A stretch of DNA of 36,904 nucleotides from an uncultured bacterium (GCA_945829425.1 CALZUQ010000026.1:1-36904), one strand, 5' to 3'. Shown: positions 26,205-34,204, counted from the first letter of the stretch. Program-made: numbers and translations. Notes: generated from the sequence alone by a model not told the origin.

Positions 26205-27620
26205 ATGAAAAGAAAGATTTTATTGAGGTTTCCGACCTCCCTGGTCCTGTTCGTCCCAATGCTGGCTGTACTTCTCGTAGGGTGTAACGACAGTACAGAC
26301 ACTCCAACACAGGAAGCAGAACAGTATAGGATAATGGTCATTTCTGACATCCATCTGTTTGACATGGATAGGATCAGCCATGAGGGCGAGGCATGGGAGC
26401 AACGCCTGCTTTTGGAGGACAAGAACTACGCTTATTGTGCTGTCTCCATGGAGACTCTTGTGCAGAAGGTGAAGAGTCAGAACGTGAAGTATGTGATTGT
26501 GCCTGGCGACTTGACCAAGGATGGCGAGGTGATAAACCATGAGTTTGCCGCTTCGTATTTCAAAGCTATGGAAGATGCTGGAGCAACGGTGTTTGTGATA
26601 AACGGCAACCACGACATTTCGAATGCCGACGCAAAGGAGTTCACTGCTGAGGGCGAGTTTCAGATAGAAACTGCTACAAGTGCCGACTTCAGGCGTATCT
26701 ATCACGACTACGGCTATGCTGAGGCCATTTCGCAAGAAGCGGAAGGACTGTCGTACGCCGTGGATATGGGCAGAGACATCAGGCTCATTCTCCTCGACTC
26801 AAATATCTACAACGACTCAAAAACCGCCCCACATCAGGAGACGCGCGGAATACTGAAACCTTCTACCTTGGCATGGGCTAAGGAACAGTGCGCCAAGGCG
26901 ATATCCGAAGGAAAAGTGCCTGTGGGAGTGCTCCATCACGGACTTGTTGAACACATACCGGGCATACAGTCTGTTTTCTTGCCTGAGTTCCTTGCCGACA
27001 ACTACATAGAAGCAAGACGTGAGTTGGCTGCAGCGGGTATGCATGTCGTTCTGACAGGTCATAACCATTCGCAGGACATTGCCAGCACCGAGGAGGAAGG
27101 CAGAACGTTCTATGACATACAGACAGGAAGCTTAGTGACGCTCTGTCCGTTGAGATTCATAGACATCGACTCGGAGAAGCACACCATGAGCATCACGTCG
27201 CAGGTGCTCGACCGCTTGTCTGACGGAACGAAGCTTTTTGACTTCCTCCTCGAAAACAGTTTTTGGGGAACACGCAGAAACCTCATGAATATGATTGAGT
27301 CTAACCTGAAGAGAATGGGTTATGACGGTGAGAAACTCGAGGAAACAAAGCTGATGCTCACCACGTTGCCAGTATCTGCCGATGGCAGCTATCTCCTGCT
27401 CGATGCCCTTGCCGATGCCTATACGGGCTATCGCCAAGGCGATGAAGTAATGACGGAGAGGGTTCAGGAAGTATGTTCCGTATTGCAGGAATATTCTGAC
27501 ATGATATCAAAGAAAGGAGACATATCCACAGCCCAATTGCTTCTTATGGTCAAGAATCTTTATGCCGGATTGTATGTGGATTCTCCATCACCAGACAACA
27601 CTCTTGTCATTGAATATTAG
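26205..27620 (+). CDS. Lipoprotein calcineurin-like metallophosphoesterase
   Basis: A 471-residue lipoprotein with a signal peptide ending LLVGC (Cys27), so it is anchored in the envelope. The metallophosphoesterase site is complete: SDIHLFD, VPGDLTKDGE, VINGNHDIS, VGVLHHGLVEH and LTGHNHSQD supply the metal ligands. A C-terminal helical region of about 120 residues (from KLFDFLLENSFW) has no family I recognise. Substrate unknown; phosphodiesters, phosphoproteins or nucleotides are possible. It is sandwiched between two BspA-like genes, 30 bp before the second, and its signal peptide shares LVLFVxMLA with the second one at both protein and DNA level. Confidence 0.9.
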   Translation: MKRKILLRFPTSLVLFVPMLAVLLVGCNDSTDTPTQEAEQYRIMVISDIHLFDMDRISHEGEAWEQRLLLEDKNYAYCAVSMETLVQKVKSQNVKYVIVPGDLTKDGEVINHEFAASYFKAMEDAGATVFVINGNHDISNADAKEFTAEGEFQIETATSADFRRIYHDYGYAEAISQEAEGLSYAVDMGRDIRLILLDSNIYNDSKTAPHQETRGILKPSTLAWAKEQCAKAISEGKVPVGVLHHGLVEHIPGIQSVFLPEFLADNYIEARRELAAAGMHVVLTGHNHSQDIASTEEEGRTFYDIQTGSLVTLCPLRFIDIDSEKHTMSITSQVLDRLSDGTKLFDFLLENSFWGTRRNLMNMIESNLKRMGYDGEKLEETKLMLTTLPVSADGSYLLLDALADAYTGYRQGDEVMTERVQEVCSVLQEYSDMISKKGDISTAQLLLMVKNLYAGLYVDSPSPDNTLVIEY

Positions 27621-27627
27621 TTGTTTG

Positions 27628-27635
27628 TATTTTTG
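27628..27635 (+). promoter_or_regulatory. Possible -7 element before the second BspA-like gene
   Basis: TATTTTTG lies 16 bp before the ATG, with a TTG about 21 bp upstream inside the preceding gene. The spacer also forms a TTGTTT...AAACAA stem. This would allow separate transcription, but the short distance to the start makes it uncertain. Confidence 0.3.
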
Positions 27636-27650
27636 TAAAAACAAAGATGT

Positions 27651-30215
27651 ATGAAAAGATTATCGAATTACCTTGTCCTGTTCGTCCTGATGCTGGCGAC
27701 ATGCAGTGTAGCACAAGCCCAGACATCCACGGACAGTGACACAGACCGTGTTGCCATAGACGGCATCGCTTACACAATTGACAAAGCGAACATGGCAGCC
27801 ACTGTCATAGAGGATTACTATACTGACGAGGATAACAATATTGTGCAGCTCTGCGATCCCTATTCAGGCGACATCGTCATTCCTGCGGCTATCACCGTAG
27901 AGGATGCACGATATGCTGTGACAGAGATTGGCAAGAGAGCCTTCTGCGCCCGAACCATCAGCAGCATTACGTTGCCGTCGTCGCTGAAAAAGATTGGCGA
28001 CGAGGCGTTTGGCTTGGTGCGCAGCATGACATCGATTATTATCCCGGCATCGGTAGAGGATATCGGAACGTCGTGCTTCATCTTTTGCTATGAGCTTAAA
28101 AGCATCGTTGTGGACGAGGGCAACCGGCATTTCTCTGTGGAGCAGGGTATGCTGATGAGTGCCGACAAGTCGAGAGTACTCTGTCTTGTCGGGGCATACG
28201 AAAAGGACGAAACCTTGAATATTTCCCTTCCTTCCACTGTCCGTACCATCGACGACTATGCCATGGGCGGCTGCCAGTCGGTAAAGTCGCTGACACTGCC
28301 TGAGGGACTGGAGGAGATAGGACGGTTTGCTTTTGAAAGTACAGATATCTCCACCATCACTATACCTTCTACTGTCAGCAGCCTCGGTACAGGATTCCTT
28401 GCCGGTACGGAGTCTCTCGACGAGCTCCTGGTGGCAGAGGGGAATCCTTATTACAAGGCTGCCGACGGGGTGTTGTACGACAAAGATGTCACTCAACTCC
28501 TCAAGGTGACCGTCGGCCATACTTCCCTGAGCATTCCTAAGACAGTCAGATATATCGACTGTGGAGCAATAACCCATACCAATCTGCGCACACTCATCAT
28601 CCCAAATAACGTAGATGAGGTGAGCAAATATGCCGTCCGCAACAATGACATTCTCAAGACTCTTGTCATCGGCAGTGGAGTGAGCAAAATAGGCTTCTTG
28701 GCTTTTGACGGCAATGATGCTCTCAGGTCCGTCTTCTCACGCAATCCTGCCCCCATAAGTTTGTCAGAAGGCAACATCATTGATCTTAACCAGATGGCTG
28801 CCACCACGCTCTTCGTTCCCGAAGGGTCAAAGCAGAAATATGCCGCAACAGAGCATTGGGACAAGTTTGGCAACATCAGGGAGTATTCGCTGGCAGGCAT
28901 AGAAACTTACACCGGCAAGGCCAGTGCCTCGTCGGTTGTGGTGCATGGTATAGCCTACGACCTCAACAAGCAAGACATGACAGCCACTGTAGTGCCTAAT
29001 TGTTACAGTGAGGGCGATGGACACGTTGATTTGTGTCCGTTTTACAGGGGTGACATCGTGATACCTGAAGAGATTACGGTAGAAGGTGTAACATATCCCG
29101 TGACGGAGGCAGGAGAATTCTGTTTCTCTATGAGGACCATAACCAGTATATCACTGCCTTCAACGCTGAAGAAAATCAACCGGGGAGCATTCTGTAGTGT
29201 GTGGAAACTCAGGTCTCTGAATATTCCTGCATCTGTCGAGGAGATAGATATCCAGGCCTTCACGCTCAACTATGAACTGGAAGAACTGAAGTTCGATGCG
29301 GCAAACAAGCACTTTGTCATGGAGGGCAATCTGCTGCTCTCTGCCGACAGGACAAGACTTCTCTTCCTTCTCGGTGCTACCGACTGGAATGAAAGCATGG
29401 ATGTCGTCGTTCCTTCCACAGTCAGGACCATCGACGACTATGCCTTGTACGGATGTGCCGCCGTGACATCCCTGACACTGCCTGAAGGTCTTGAGAGCAT
29501 CGGACAAATGGCACTTGGCTGCATCAGTGTGTCGTCACTCCACATCCCCTCCAGCGTGAAGTCTATAGGTACGGCTTTCATGGTCTTTGCCGAAAACCTC
29601 AGTGAGATAACCCTTGGCGAGGGAAATGCCAGCTTTGTCATCTCAAACGGCATGTTGCTCAGCAAGGACATGACCGAGCTTTTGCTCATGCCATGCTATC
29701 ACGACAACTACCTCATCCCCGAGACCGTAACCACGATCAACGAAGAAGCTGCATCGAGCCTTCAGGCCACGTCGCTTGTCATTCCCGACGGCGTGAAGAC
29801 ATTGAGATATCAGGCATGTGCATATAGCGAATCGCTTGAAACCGTCGTAATAGGAAGCGGTGTGGAGACATGGGAATCTTGCGTATTCTATGCCTGCCAT
29901 TCAATAAAGTCTATCTATCTGCGTTCGGAGAAGGTCGTGACTCCTGGTGAGAAACCTTTCGCGGAAGCACTCTATGACAACGCCACTCTCTATGTTCCTG
30001 CAGGAACAAAAGAGCTTTATGAGGGCGATCCATACTGGAGCCAGTTCAGAAATATCGTGGAGTTCACTTCTACGGATATAAAAGAAACGGCTGACCCACA
30101 CAACTCCATAAAGCATATCTACGGCACGGACGGTGCTCCCCGCCACAATGTCGGACGTGGGGTAAACATCCTCATGATGAAGAACGGCGAGACACGTAAG
30201 GTTTATCAACCTTAA
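27651..30215 (+). CDS. BspA-like leucine-rich-repeat surface protein with two tandem halves
   Basis: An 854-residue exported protein with a signal peptide (about 1-23, ending AQAQ). Two homologous halves follow, about 34-415 and 428-812. Each starts with a GIAYxxxKxxMxATV segment, a PYSGDIVIP or FYRGDIVIP segment and ITVE...YxVTE, and each contains LPSTVRTIDDYA and a similar LRR series, ending in a TLFVPEGSKQKY or TLYVPAGTKELY segment. The LRRs are of the BspA type but less regular than in the first protein. The C-terminal tail (about 815-854, ending NGETRKVYQP) matches the tail of the first BspA-like protein, so both probably use the same sorting route. Confidence 0.9.
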   Translation: MKRLSNYLVLFVLMLATCSVAQAQTSTDSDTDRVAIDGIAYTIDKANMAATVIEDYYTDEDNNIVQLCDPYSGDIVIPAAITVEDARYAVTEIGKRAFCARTISSITLPSSLKKIGDEAFGLVRSMTSIIIPASVEDIGTSCFIFCYELKSIVVDEGNRHFSVEQGMLMSADKSRVLCLVGAYEKDETLNISLPSTVRTIDDYAMGGCQSVKSLTLPEGLEEIGRFAFESTDISTITIPSTVSSLGTGFLAGTESLDELLVAEGNPYYKAADGVLYDKDVTQLLKVTVGHTSLSIPKTVRYIDCGAITHTNLRTLIIPNNVDEVSKYAVRNNDILKTLVIGSGVSKIGFLAFDGNDALRSVFSRNPAPISLSEGNIIDLNQMAATTLFVPEGSKQKYAATEHWDKFGNIREYSLAGIETYTGKASASSVVVHGIAYDLNKQDMTATVVPNCYSEGDGHVDLCPFYRGDIVIPEEITVEGVTYPVTEAGEFCFSMRTITSISLPSTLKKINRGAFCSVWKLRSLNIPASVEEIDIQAFTLNYELEELKFDAANKHFVMEGNLLLSADRTRLLFLLGATDWNESMDVVVPSTVRTIDDYALYGCAAVTSLTLPEGLESIGQMALGCISVSSLHIPSSVKSIGTAFMVFAENLSEITLGEGNASFVISNGMLLSKDMTELLLMPCYHDNYLIPETVTTINEEAASSLQATSLVIPDGVKTLRYQACAYSESLETVVIGSGVETWESCVFYACHSIKSIYLRSEKVVTPGEKPFAEALYDNATLYVPAGTKELYEGDPYWSQFRNIVEFTSTDIKETADPHNSIKHIYGTDGAPRHNVGRGVNILMMKNGETRKVYQP

Positions 30216-30225
30216 ACTTACTATT

Positions 30226-30325
30226 AACCTTGAAACCTGAAACTTGGAACCCTGAAACCAGGAACCCTGAAACCTGAAACTTGAAACCTGAAACTTGAAA
30301 CCTGAAACCTGGAACCTTGACCTTG
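30226..30325. repeat. Degenerate 7-bp tandem array
   Basis: About thirteen units of the type GAAACCT, GAAACTT or GGAACCT directly follow the second BspA-like gene. It has no spacers of CRISPR kind. Confidence 0.65.
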
Positions 30326-30500
30326 AGTTTTTTTGAACGTGTTTTTCGAAAATTTATTGTCTTTGATTCATGTATAATTATCTATAATTCACGTTCAATT
30401 TACGACAATTTACGTTCAACAAGTTAAGACTCTTTCATGATACTCCATCAATGTAGCGAGATGGTGTAGATTAAAGAATCAGCTTAGAAATACGGGAATA

Positions 30501-30558
30501 TGCACGAAATCCGACTAAAACTCATAAAAAAAGTGAGTTTTTAGTCGGATTTCGTGCA
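30501..30558. repeat. Near-perfect 24/25-nt hairpin
   Basis: tgcacgaaatccgactaaaa and ctca (30501-30524) are complementary to tgagtttttagtcggatttc and gtgca (30534-30558), with a single extra base, around a 9-nt A-rich loop. On the plus strand it is followed by cttttgagg. It could terminate transcription of the BspA-like gene or be a palindromic mobile repeat. Confidence 0.7.
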
Positions 30559-30605
30559 CTTTTGAGGAAAACGTCGTATATTTGCAAGTAAATAGCGAAT
30601 TGCTC

Positions 30606-30722
30606 TTAAGTTGTCGATATATGTCAGACAGAAATAAACCGTGAACTCCGTGTCTTCCGTGGAAAACGACAACAGAGACGGTCCGATAAGCAATGACAGG
30701 GTTTATTTGTCCGACAACTTAA
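30606..30722. repeat. 117-bp fold-back (MITE-like) element
   Basis: The terminal arms ttaagttgtcg (30606-30616) and cgacaacttaa (30712-30722) are perfect inverted repeats. Inner arms gacagaaataaacc (30627-30640) and gggtttatttgtc (30699-30711) also pair, with one bulged base. The centre contains ccgtgaactccgtg and cttccgtgg, wording shared with 11811-11895. No ORF is inside. Confidence 0.6.
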
Positions 30723-30762
30723 AAAAATCCTACATAATGGAGTGGGTCTCAGAGAAATTTTG

Positions 30763-30770
30763 TACCTTTG
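30763..30770 (+). promoter_or_regulatory. Probable -7 element of the histidine kinase gene
   Basis: TACCTTTG matches TAnnTTTG and lies 44 bp before the preferred ATG. A clear -33 TTTG is not present. Confidence 0.45.
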
Positions 30771-30814
30771 CGATGACAAAGCCCTAAAAACAAATACTTT
30801 TGAAACATTATGAA

Positions 30815-31936
30815 ATGTATTATATTGTCATCATTGCCATATTAACCATCACCGCCCTCTTCAGCATAATATGCCTCTGGCTACACAGACGCTACCGCCG
30901 CACGATAGGCAAAGTGACGTTCCTTTTCAACGCCATAGACAACCTCGACTTCTCGTTCCACTTCCCAGAAAAAGGTCATGACAGGATAATCAACGAGTCG
31001 CTGAACCGCATCCGACGTATCATTGAGAAGGCTCGTCATGACATGATGGAGCGTGAGAGATATTACGAGAATATAATAAACGCCGTATCGACCGGGATAT
31101 TGGTAGTAGACGAAAGAGGCTCTGTCCTTCAGCACAACGAGGCAGCGTTGCGCCTGCTGTCTAAGGACATACTGACATACGAGAGCCAAGTGGAGGAGAA
31201 ACTCGCTTCGGAGGATTTCTCACTACGTGAGACGACAGCCGTGCTCCACGGCAAAAAAGTACGTATCATAGCTTTCAGCGACATACGCAGCGAACTGGAG
31301 TCGCGCGAACTAGAGTCATGGACAAAGCTCATCCGTGTCCTCACGCATGAGATAATGAATAACGTCACCCCAATAACCTCACTGAGCGAGACGTTAAGCC
31401 AGAAAGTGGAGGACCCAGAGATAAAGGAAGGTCTTGAGGTGATACATTCTACAGGGCGTCAGCTGCTCTCCTTCGTCGACAACTACCGGAGGATGAGTCT
31501 CATACCTACTCCTCAACCCAAGCTTTTCTACGTCAAGCCTTTCCTTGAGAGAATGATGGCTATATGCATGGAATACTCAGGAAAAGTGACCATTACGCTG
31601 AGTCTCCCTGACGACCTTCTTCTTTATGCCGACGAGAGTCTTACGGCGCATGTCGTGACGAACATCATGAAAAACGCCGTGGAGGCTGATGCTACGGAGA
31701 TAGCACTCAGCGCATATTCCGATGACGACGATGCAGTGTGCATAGACATCACGAACAACGGCAAGGCAATACCCGCTGACGAGGAGAAGCAGATCTTTGT
31801 GCCATTCTTCACCACTAAGGCTGCGGGCAACGGCATAGGGCTCAGCGTCTCGCAACAGATCATGAAACTCAGCGGAGGAACGATAGAGCTGATAGGTTCT
31901 TCATCGTACTCGACACTTTTCCGATTGAAGTTCTGA
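30815..31936 (+). CDS. Sensor histidine kinase
   Basis: A 373-residue membrane-anchored kinase with one N-terminal helix (about 2-23), a short cytoplasmic sensor or PAS-like segment (YYENIINAVSTGILVVDERGSVLQHNEAALRLL), the H box LTHEIMNNVTPITSLSETL with phospho-acceptor His178, and the ATPase domain with NIMKNAVEADA (N box), FVPFFTTKAAGNGIGLSVSQQIM (F and G2 boxes). It has no visible periplasmic domain, so it probably senses an internal or membrane signal. I prefer the ATG at 30815; the frame is open with a TTG at 30800. No response regulator is adjacent, so it is an orphan kinase here. The set resembles NtrY-type kinases. Confidence 0.9.
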   Translation: MYYIVIIAILTITALFSIICLWLHRRYRRTIGKVTFLFNAIDNLDFSFHFPEKGHDRIINESLNRIRRIIEKARHDMMERERYYENIINAVSTGILVVDERGSVLQHNEAALRLLSKDILTYESQVEEKLASEDFSLRETTAVLHGKKVRIIAFSDIRSELESRELESWTKLIRVLTHEIMNNVTPITSLSETLSQKVEDPEIKEGLEVIHSTGRQLLSFVDNYRRMSLIPTPQPKLFYVKPFLERMMAICMEYSGKVTITLSLPDDLLLYADESLTAHVVTNIMKNAVEADATEIALSAYSDDDDAVCIDITNNGKAIPADEEKQIFVPFFTTKAAGNGIGLSVSQQIMKLSGGTIELIGSSSYSTLFRLKF

Positions 31937-31946
31937 GAGAGGGGGA

Positions 31947-31980
31947 ATAATTTATAATTTATAATGTATAATTTATAATG
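31947..31980. repeat. AT-rich repeat shared with 34107-34138
   Basis: The 22-mer aatttataatgtataattta plus ta occurs identically at 31956-31977 and 34117-34138. The two copies bracket the UDP-glucose dehydrogenase fragment, the Crp-type gene and apbE. Confidence 0.5.
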
Positions 31981-32066
31981 AACAGAATATCAATATGTTA
32001 GAAAGATAAGTGACGTTAGTGACATTTTTTTTGATAAAAACAGTAGTACTTGGACGTTTACATTAA

Positions 32067-32384
32067 GATAAGGCAAAGGAAGTTTTGAACTACATGAGTC
32101 CGTTGGAGGCAGAATTGACGAAGTATGTGCATAACGTGTTTGGAGCATATAAGTTGACTTACTTCAATGCTTGTCGCGAATACTTCGAGCAGATGGGTGG
32201 CGATTGGCGCAAGGTGCATACAGGTATGCTTCTTTCCGGCTACATCAACGACACTCATACATACGTTCCCGGTCTTGATGGCAAGTTTGGCTATGGTGGT
32301 AAGTGTTTCCCGAAGGATGTGAATGCTTTCGCCATGATGACGAAAGGTCATTGCGACAAGTACCTTACGTCCCCTGTTCAGTGA
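32067..32384 (+). pseudogene. UDP-glucose 6-dehydrogenase fragment
   Basis: This frame encodes only a central piece of a nucleotide-sugar dehydrogenase: KAKEVLNYMSPLEAELTKYVHN, the helix linking the two domains, then YFNACREYFEQMGGDW and YGGKCFPKDVNAFAMM, the catalytic-cysteine loop (GGxCFPKD). The N-terminal NAD domain and C-terminal UDP-binding domain are absent. A stop lies directly upstream (32064), and after AMMTKG the sequence runs into the 3' end of the convergent Crp-type gene. The nearest in-frame start is a TTG. It is a gene remnant, not a working enzyme. Confidence 0.75.
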
Positions 32385-33040
32385 CACTCCAATATCTGCT
32401 TTATATCAGGCACGGTGATGATGCCCCTTTGCAAAATCAGCAAGCCTTTATCCTCTAAAGCGTTGAGGGCTATGGAGACTTCAAGACGCGAGATATTGAG
32501 AATCTCGGCGAGGGTTGTCATCTTTATGCGGAAGACCTTTCCGCCTGTTCTCAGGCGGCTGTGTTTACAGAGAAAAGCCTTCACGCTGTCTTCTACAGAC
32601 GAATGGGGGTCATGCCAAAGCATAGAGGTCTTGCGCTGGGTAAGAGTGGAAAGGATATTAAGGATATTAAGACGGAAGACGATGCTTTCGTTTATGAGAA
32701 AGAGGATATCGTCTTTCCTGACGTAAAGCAAATGGCATTTGCTACGTGCTATAAAACGTTGGGCGTGACGCTGCTGCAAGCCGAAGAGGCGCTCCGGCTC
32801 AAAGACGTAAGGCTCGGGGAGACGTTCGCTGACGGAGAAAAGTCCATCGTCGTCGGTAGTAATCATGTCCACCTCACCTTCCAAGAGGAAAAACAACCCA
32901 CGACAATTCTGTCCTTTGTCAACAATGACGGCGTTACGGCGGCATTCTATTTCGCGCAGCTTCGTCTTGTTGAGGACTATTGCGACATCAGTCTTGCTCA
33001 TACCCTGAAAGAGGGGCAGCGTGATAAGTTTTTCGTACAT
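32378..33040 (-). CDS. Crp/Fnr-family transcriptional regulator
   Basis: A 220-residue cytosolic regulator. The N-terminal cyclic-nucleotide-binding-like barrel runs to about residue 115 (LFQGMSKTDVAIVL, KGQNCRGLFFLLEGEVDMIT, PEPYVFEPERLFGLQQ). The C-terminal winged helix-turn-helix (about 145-210) has MTTLAEILNISRLEVSIALNALEDKGLLILQRG. No cysteine cluster for an FNR-type iron-sulfur centre is visible, so the ligand is unknown; many Bacteroidales relatives respond to redox or nitrosative stress. GAACCCACC precedes the ATG by 13 nt. It is downstream of apbE in the same direction across 61 bp. Confidence 0.9.
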   Translation of the reverse strand: MYEKLITLPLFQGMSKTDVAIVLNKTKLREIECRRNAVIVDKGQNCRGLFFLLEGEVDMITTDDDGLFSVSERLPEPYVFEPERLFGLQQRHAQRFIARSKCHLLYVRKDDILFLINESIVFRLNILNILSTLTQRKTSMLWHDPHSSVEDSVKAFLCKHSRLRTGGKVFRIKMTTLAEILNISRLEVSIALNALEDKGLLILQRGIITVPDIKQILECH

Positions 33041-33101
33041 AGAAAATGCTACGGTGGGTTCAGGAAAAAATGTATTGATTCAACATGTACGGTCGCACGT
33101 G

Positions 33102-34088
33102 TCAGATGCCGTCAGACTGCCATACGCCATATCCGTCACCGTCCTGGTATATGAGGTACGCCTTCAGCTCACGATGTCTCTCAAGAATCTTCTTCGCTTC
33201 GTCAAGTCCTACGACCATGAAGGCTGTGGCATAAGCGTCGGCTTTGGCACAACTGGTGCAAAGCACTGTGGCTGAGAGGATGTTATGCTGTACAGGGCGA
33301 CCGGTGCGAGGGTCTATGGTATGGGCGTATTTCTTTCCGTTTTTAAAATAGAAATTACGGTAGTTGCCGCTTGTCGCCATGGCGATGTTCTTCGATTTCA
33401 ATACCGTGACAAGGTTTGACTCCGTACTCAGAGAGTCGTCGACAGGTTTCTCGACACCTATGCCCCACGGCTCACGCTTTGCATTGACGCCATAGGCGTA
33501 CACCTCGCCCCCTATCTCGACGAGGAAATTCTGAATGCCCATATCCAGGAACATCTTCGCCACGACATCGACTCCATAGCCTTTGGCGATAGCCGAGCAG
33601 TCGAGCATAAGGCGCGGGTCTTCCTTTATTATGCTGCCATTGCGCAGCTCCACTTTCTTATAGCCCACAAACTCACGCAGGGAGTCTATGGCTGCTTTGG
33701 TAGGTATGACACTGCCATCGAAGCCAAAGCCCCAGGCGTTGACCAACGGAGCTACGGTGATGTCGAAAGCCCCCTGAGTGTCGTCGGCAATCTCTTGCGC
33801 AAGAGAGAAAACATCGCAGAACATCTTGTCCAGCTGCACTTTCTTGTTGTTGTTGACAGCCGTAATGTCTGACTGTTTGTTGAACGTGGAGAGGGCGTGA
33901 TCTACTTTAAGCAGCTCAGCCTCTATCTCTTTCTGAAGGTCTTTGTCGTACTGATACGTTATAGTGTAGAACGTTCCGAATATCATGCCTTTGTTCTGCT
34001 GATAAGGCATGTTGTACTGGTTGCGTAAGATAAGAACAGTGCCGACCAAGAGTACTATCAACAAGGGGAGATGCCACTTCTTTCTCAT
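33102..34088 (-). CDS. apbE: FAD:protein FMN transferase
   Basis: ApbE covalently attaches FMN to threonine residues of exported flavoproteins such as NqrB/NqrC or RnfG subunits. The 328-residue product has an N-terminal membrane anchor (about 8-22) and then the catalytic domain: GTFYTITY, VDHALSTFNKQSDI, GAFDITVAPLVNAWGFG, LDCSAIAKGYGVD, EIGGEVYAYG and the HTIDPRTGRPV segment. The anchor lacks a lipobox cysteine (LLVGT), whereas many ApbE proteins are lipoproteins. No nqr or rnf gene is in the window, so its targets are elsewhere. It precedes the Crp-type gene. Confidence 0.94.
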   Translation of the reverse strand: MRKKWHLPLLIVLLVGTVLILRNQYNMPYQQNKGMIFGTFYTITYQYDKDLQKEIEAELLKVDHALSTFNKQSDITAVNNNKKVQLDKMFCDVFSLAQEIADDTQGAFDITVAPLVNAWGFGFDGSVIPTKAAIDSLREFVGYKKVELRNGSIIKEDPRLMLDCSAIAKGYGVDVVAKMFLDMGIQNFLVEIGGEVYAYGVNAKREPWGIGVEKPVDDSLSTESNLVTVLKSKNIAMATSGNYRNFYFKNGKKYAHTIDPRTGRPVQHNILSATVLCTSCAKADAYATAFMVVGLDEAKKILERHRELKAYLIYQDGDGYGVWQSDGI

Positions 34089-34204
34089 AATATGGGGAAA
34101 ATGATGTTTAATGTATAATTTATAATGTATAATTTATACTTTCTTTTGATACTCGCTCCATTTTTACTTGCGAAACTACGGTAAGTTATGTGTGCCGTGG
34201 AGAG

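Larger units (their letters stand above)
30216..30814. other. 599-bp repeat-dense region before the histidine kinase
   Basis: No gene is visible. In order: a degenerate heptamer array (30226-30325), AATTxACGTTCAA motifs (30375-30420), a 24/25-nt hairpin (30501-30558), a 117-bp fold-back element (30606-30722) and a -7 promoter element (30763-30770). A second TATATTTG lies at 30577-30584, between the hairpin and the fold-back. Confidence 0.6.

Noticed and set aside
27864..28577. 237-codon ORF antisense to the second BspA-like gene
   Set aside because: Antisense frames arise repeatedly over LRR repeats, and none has a recognisable motif.
30226..30325. Possible CRISPR array
   Set aside because: Units are 7 bp, contiguous and without unique spacers, and there are no cas genes.
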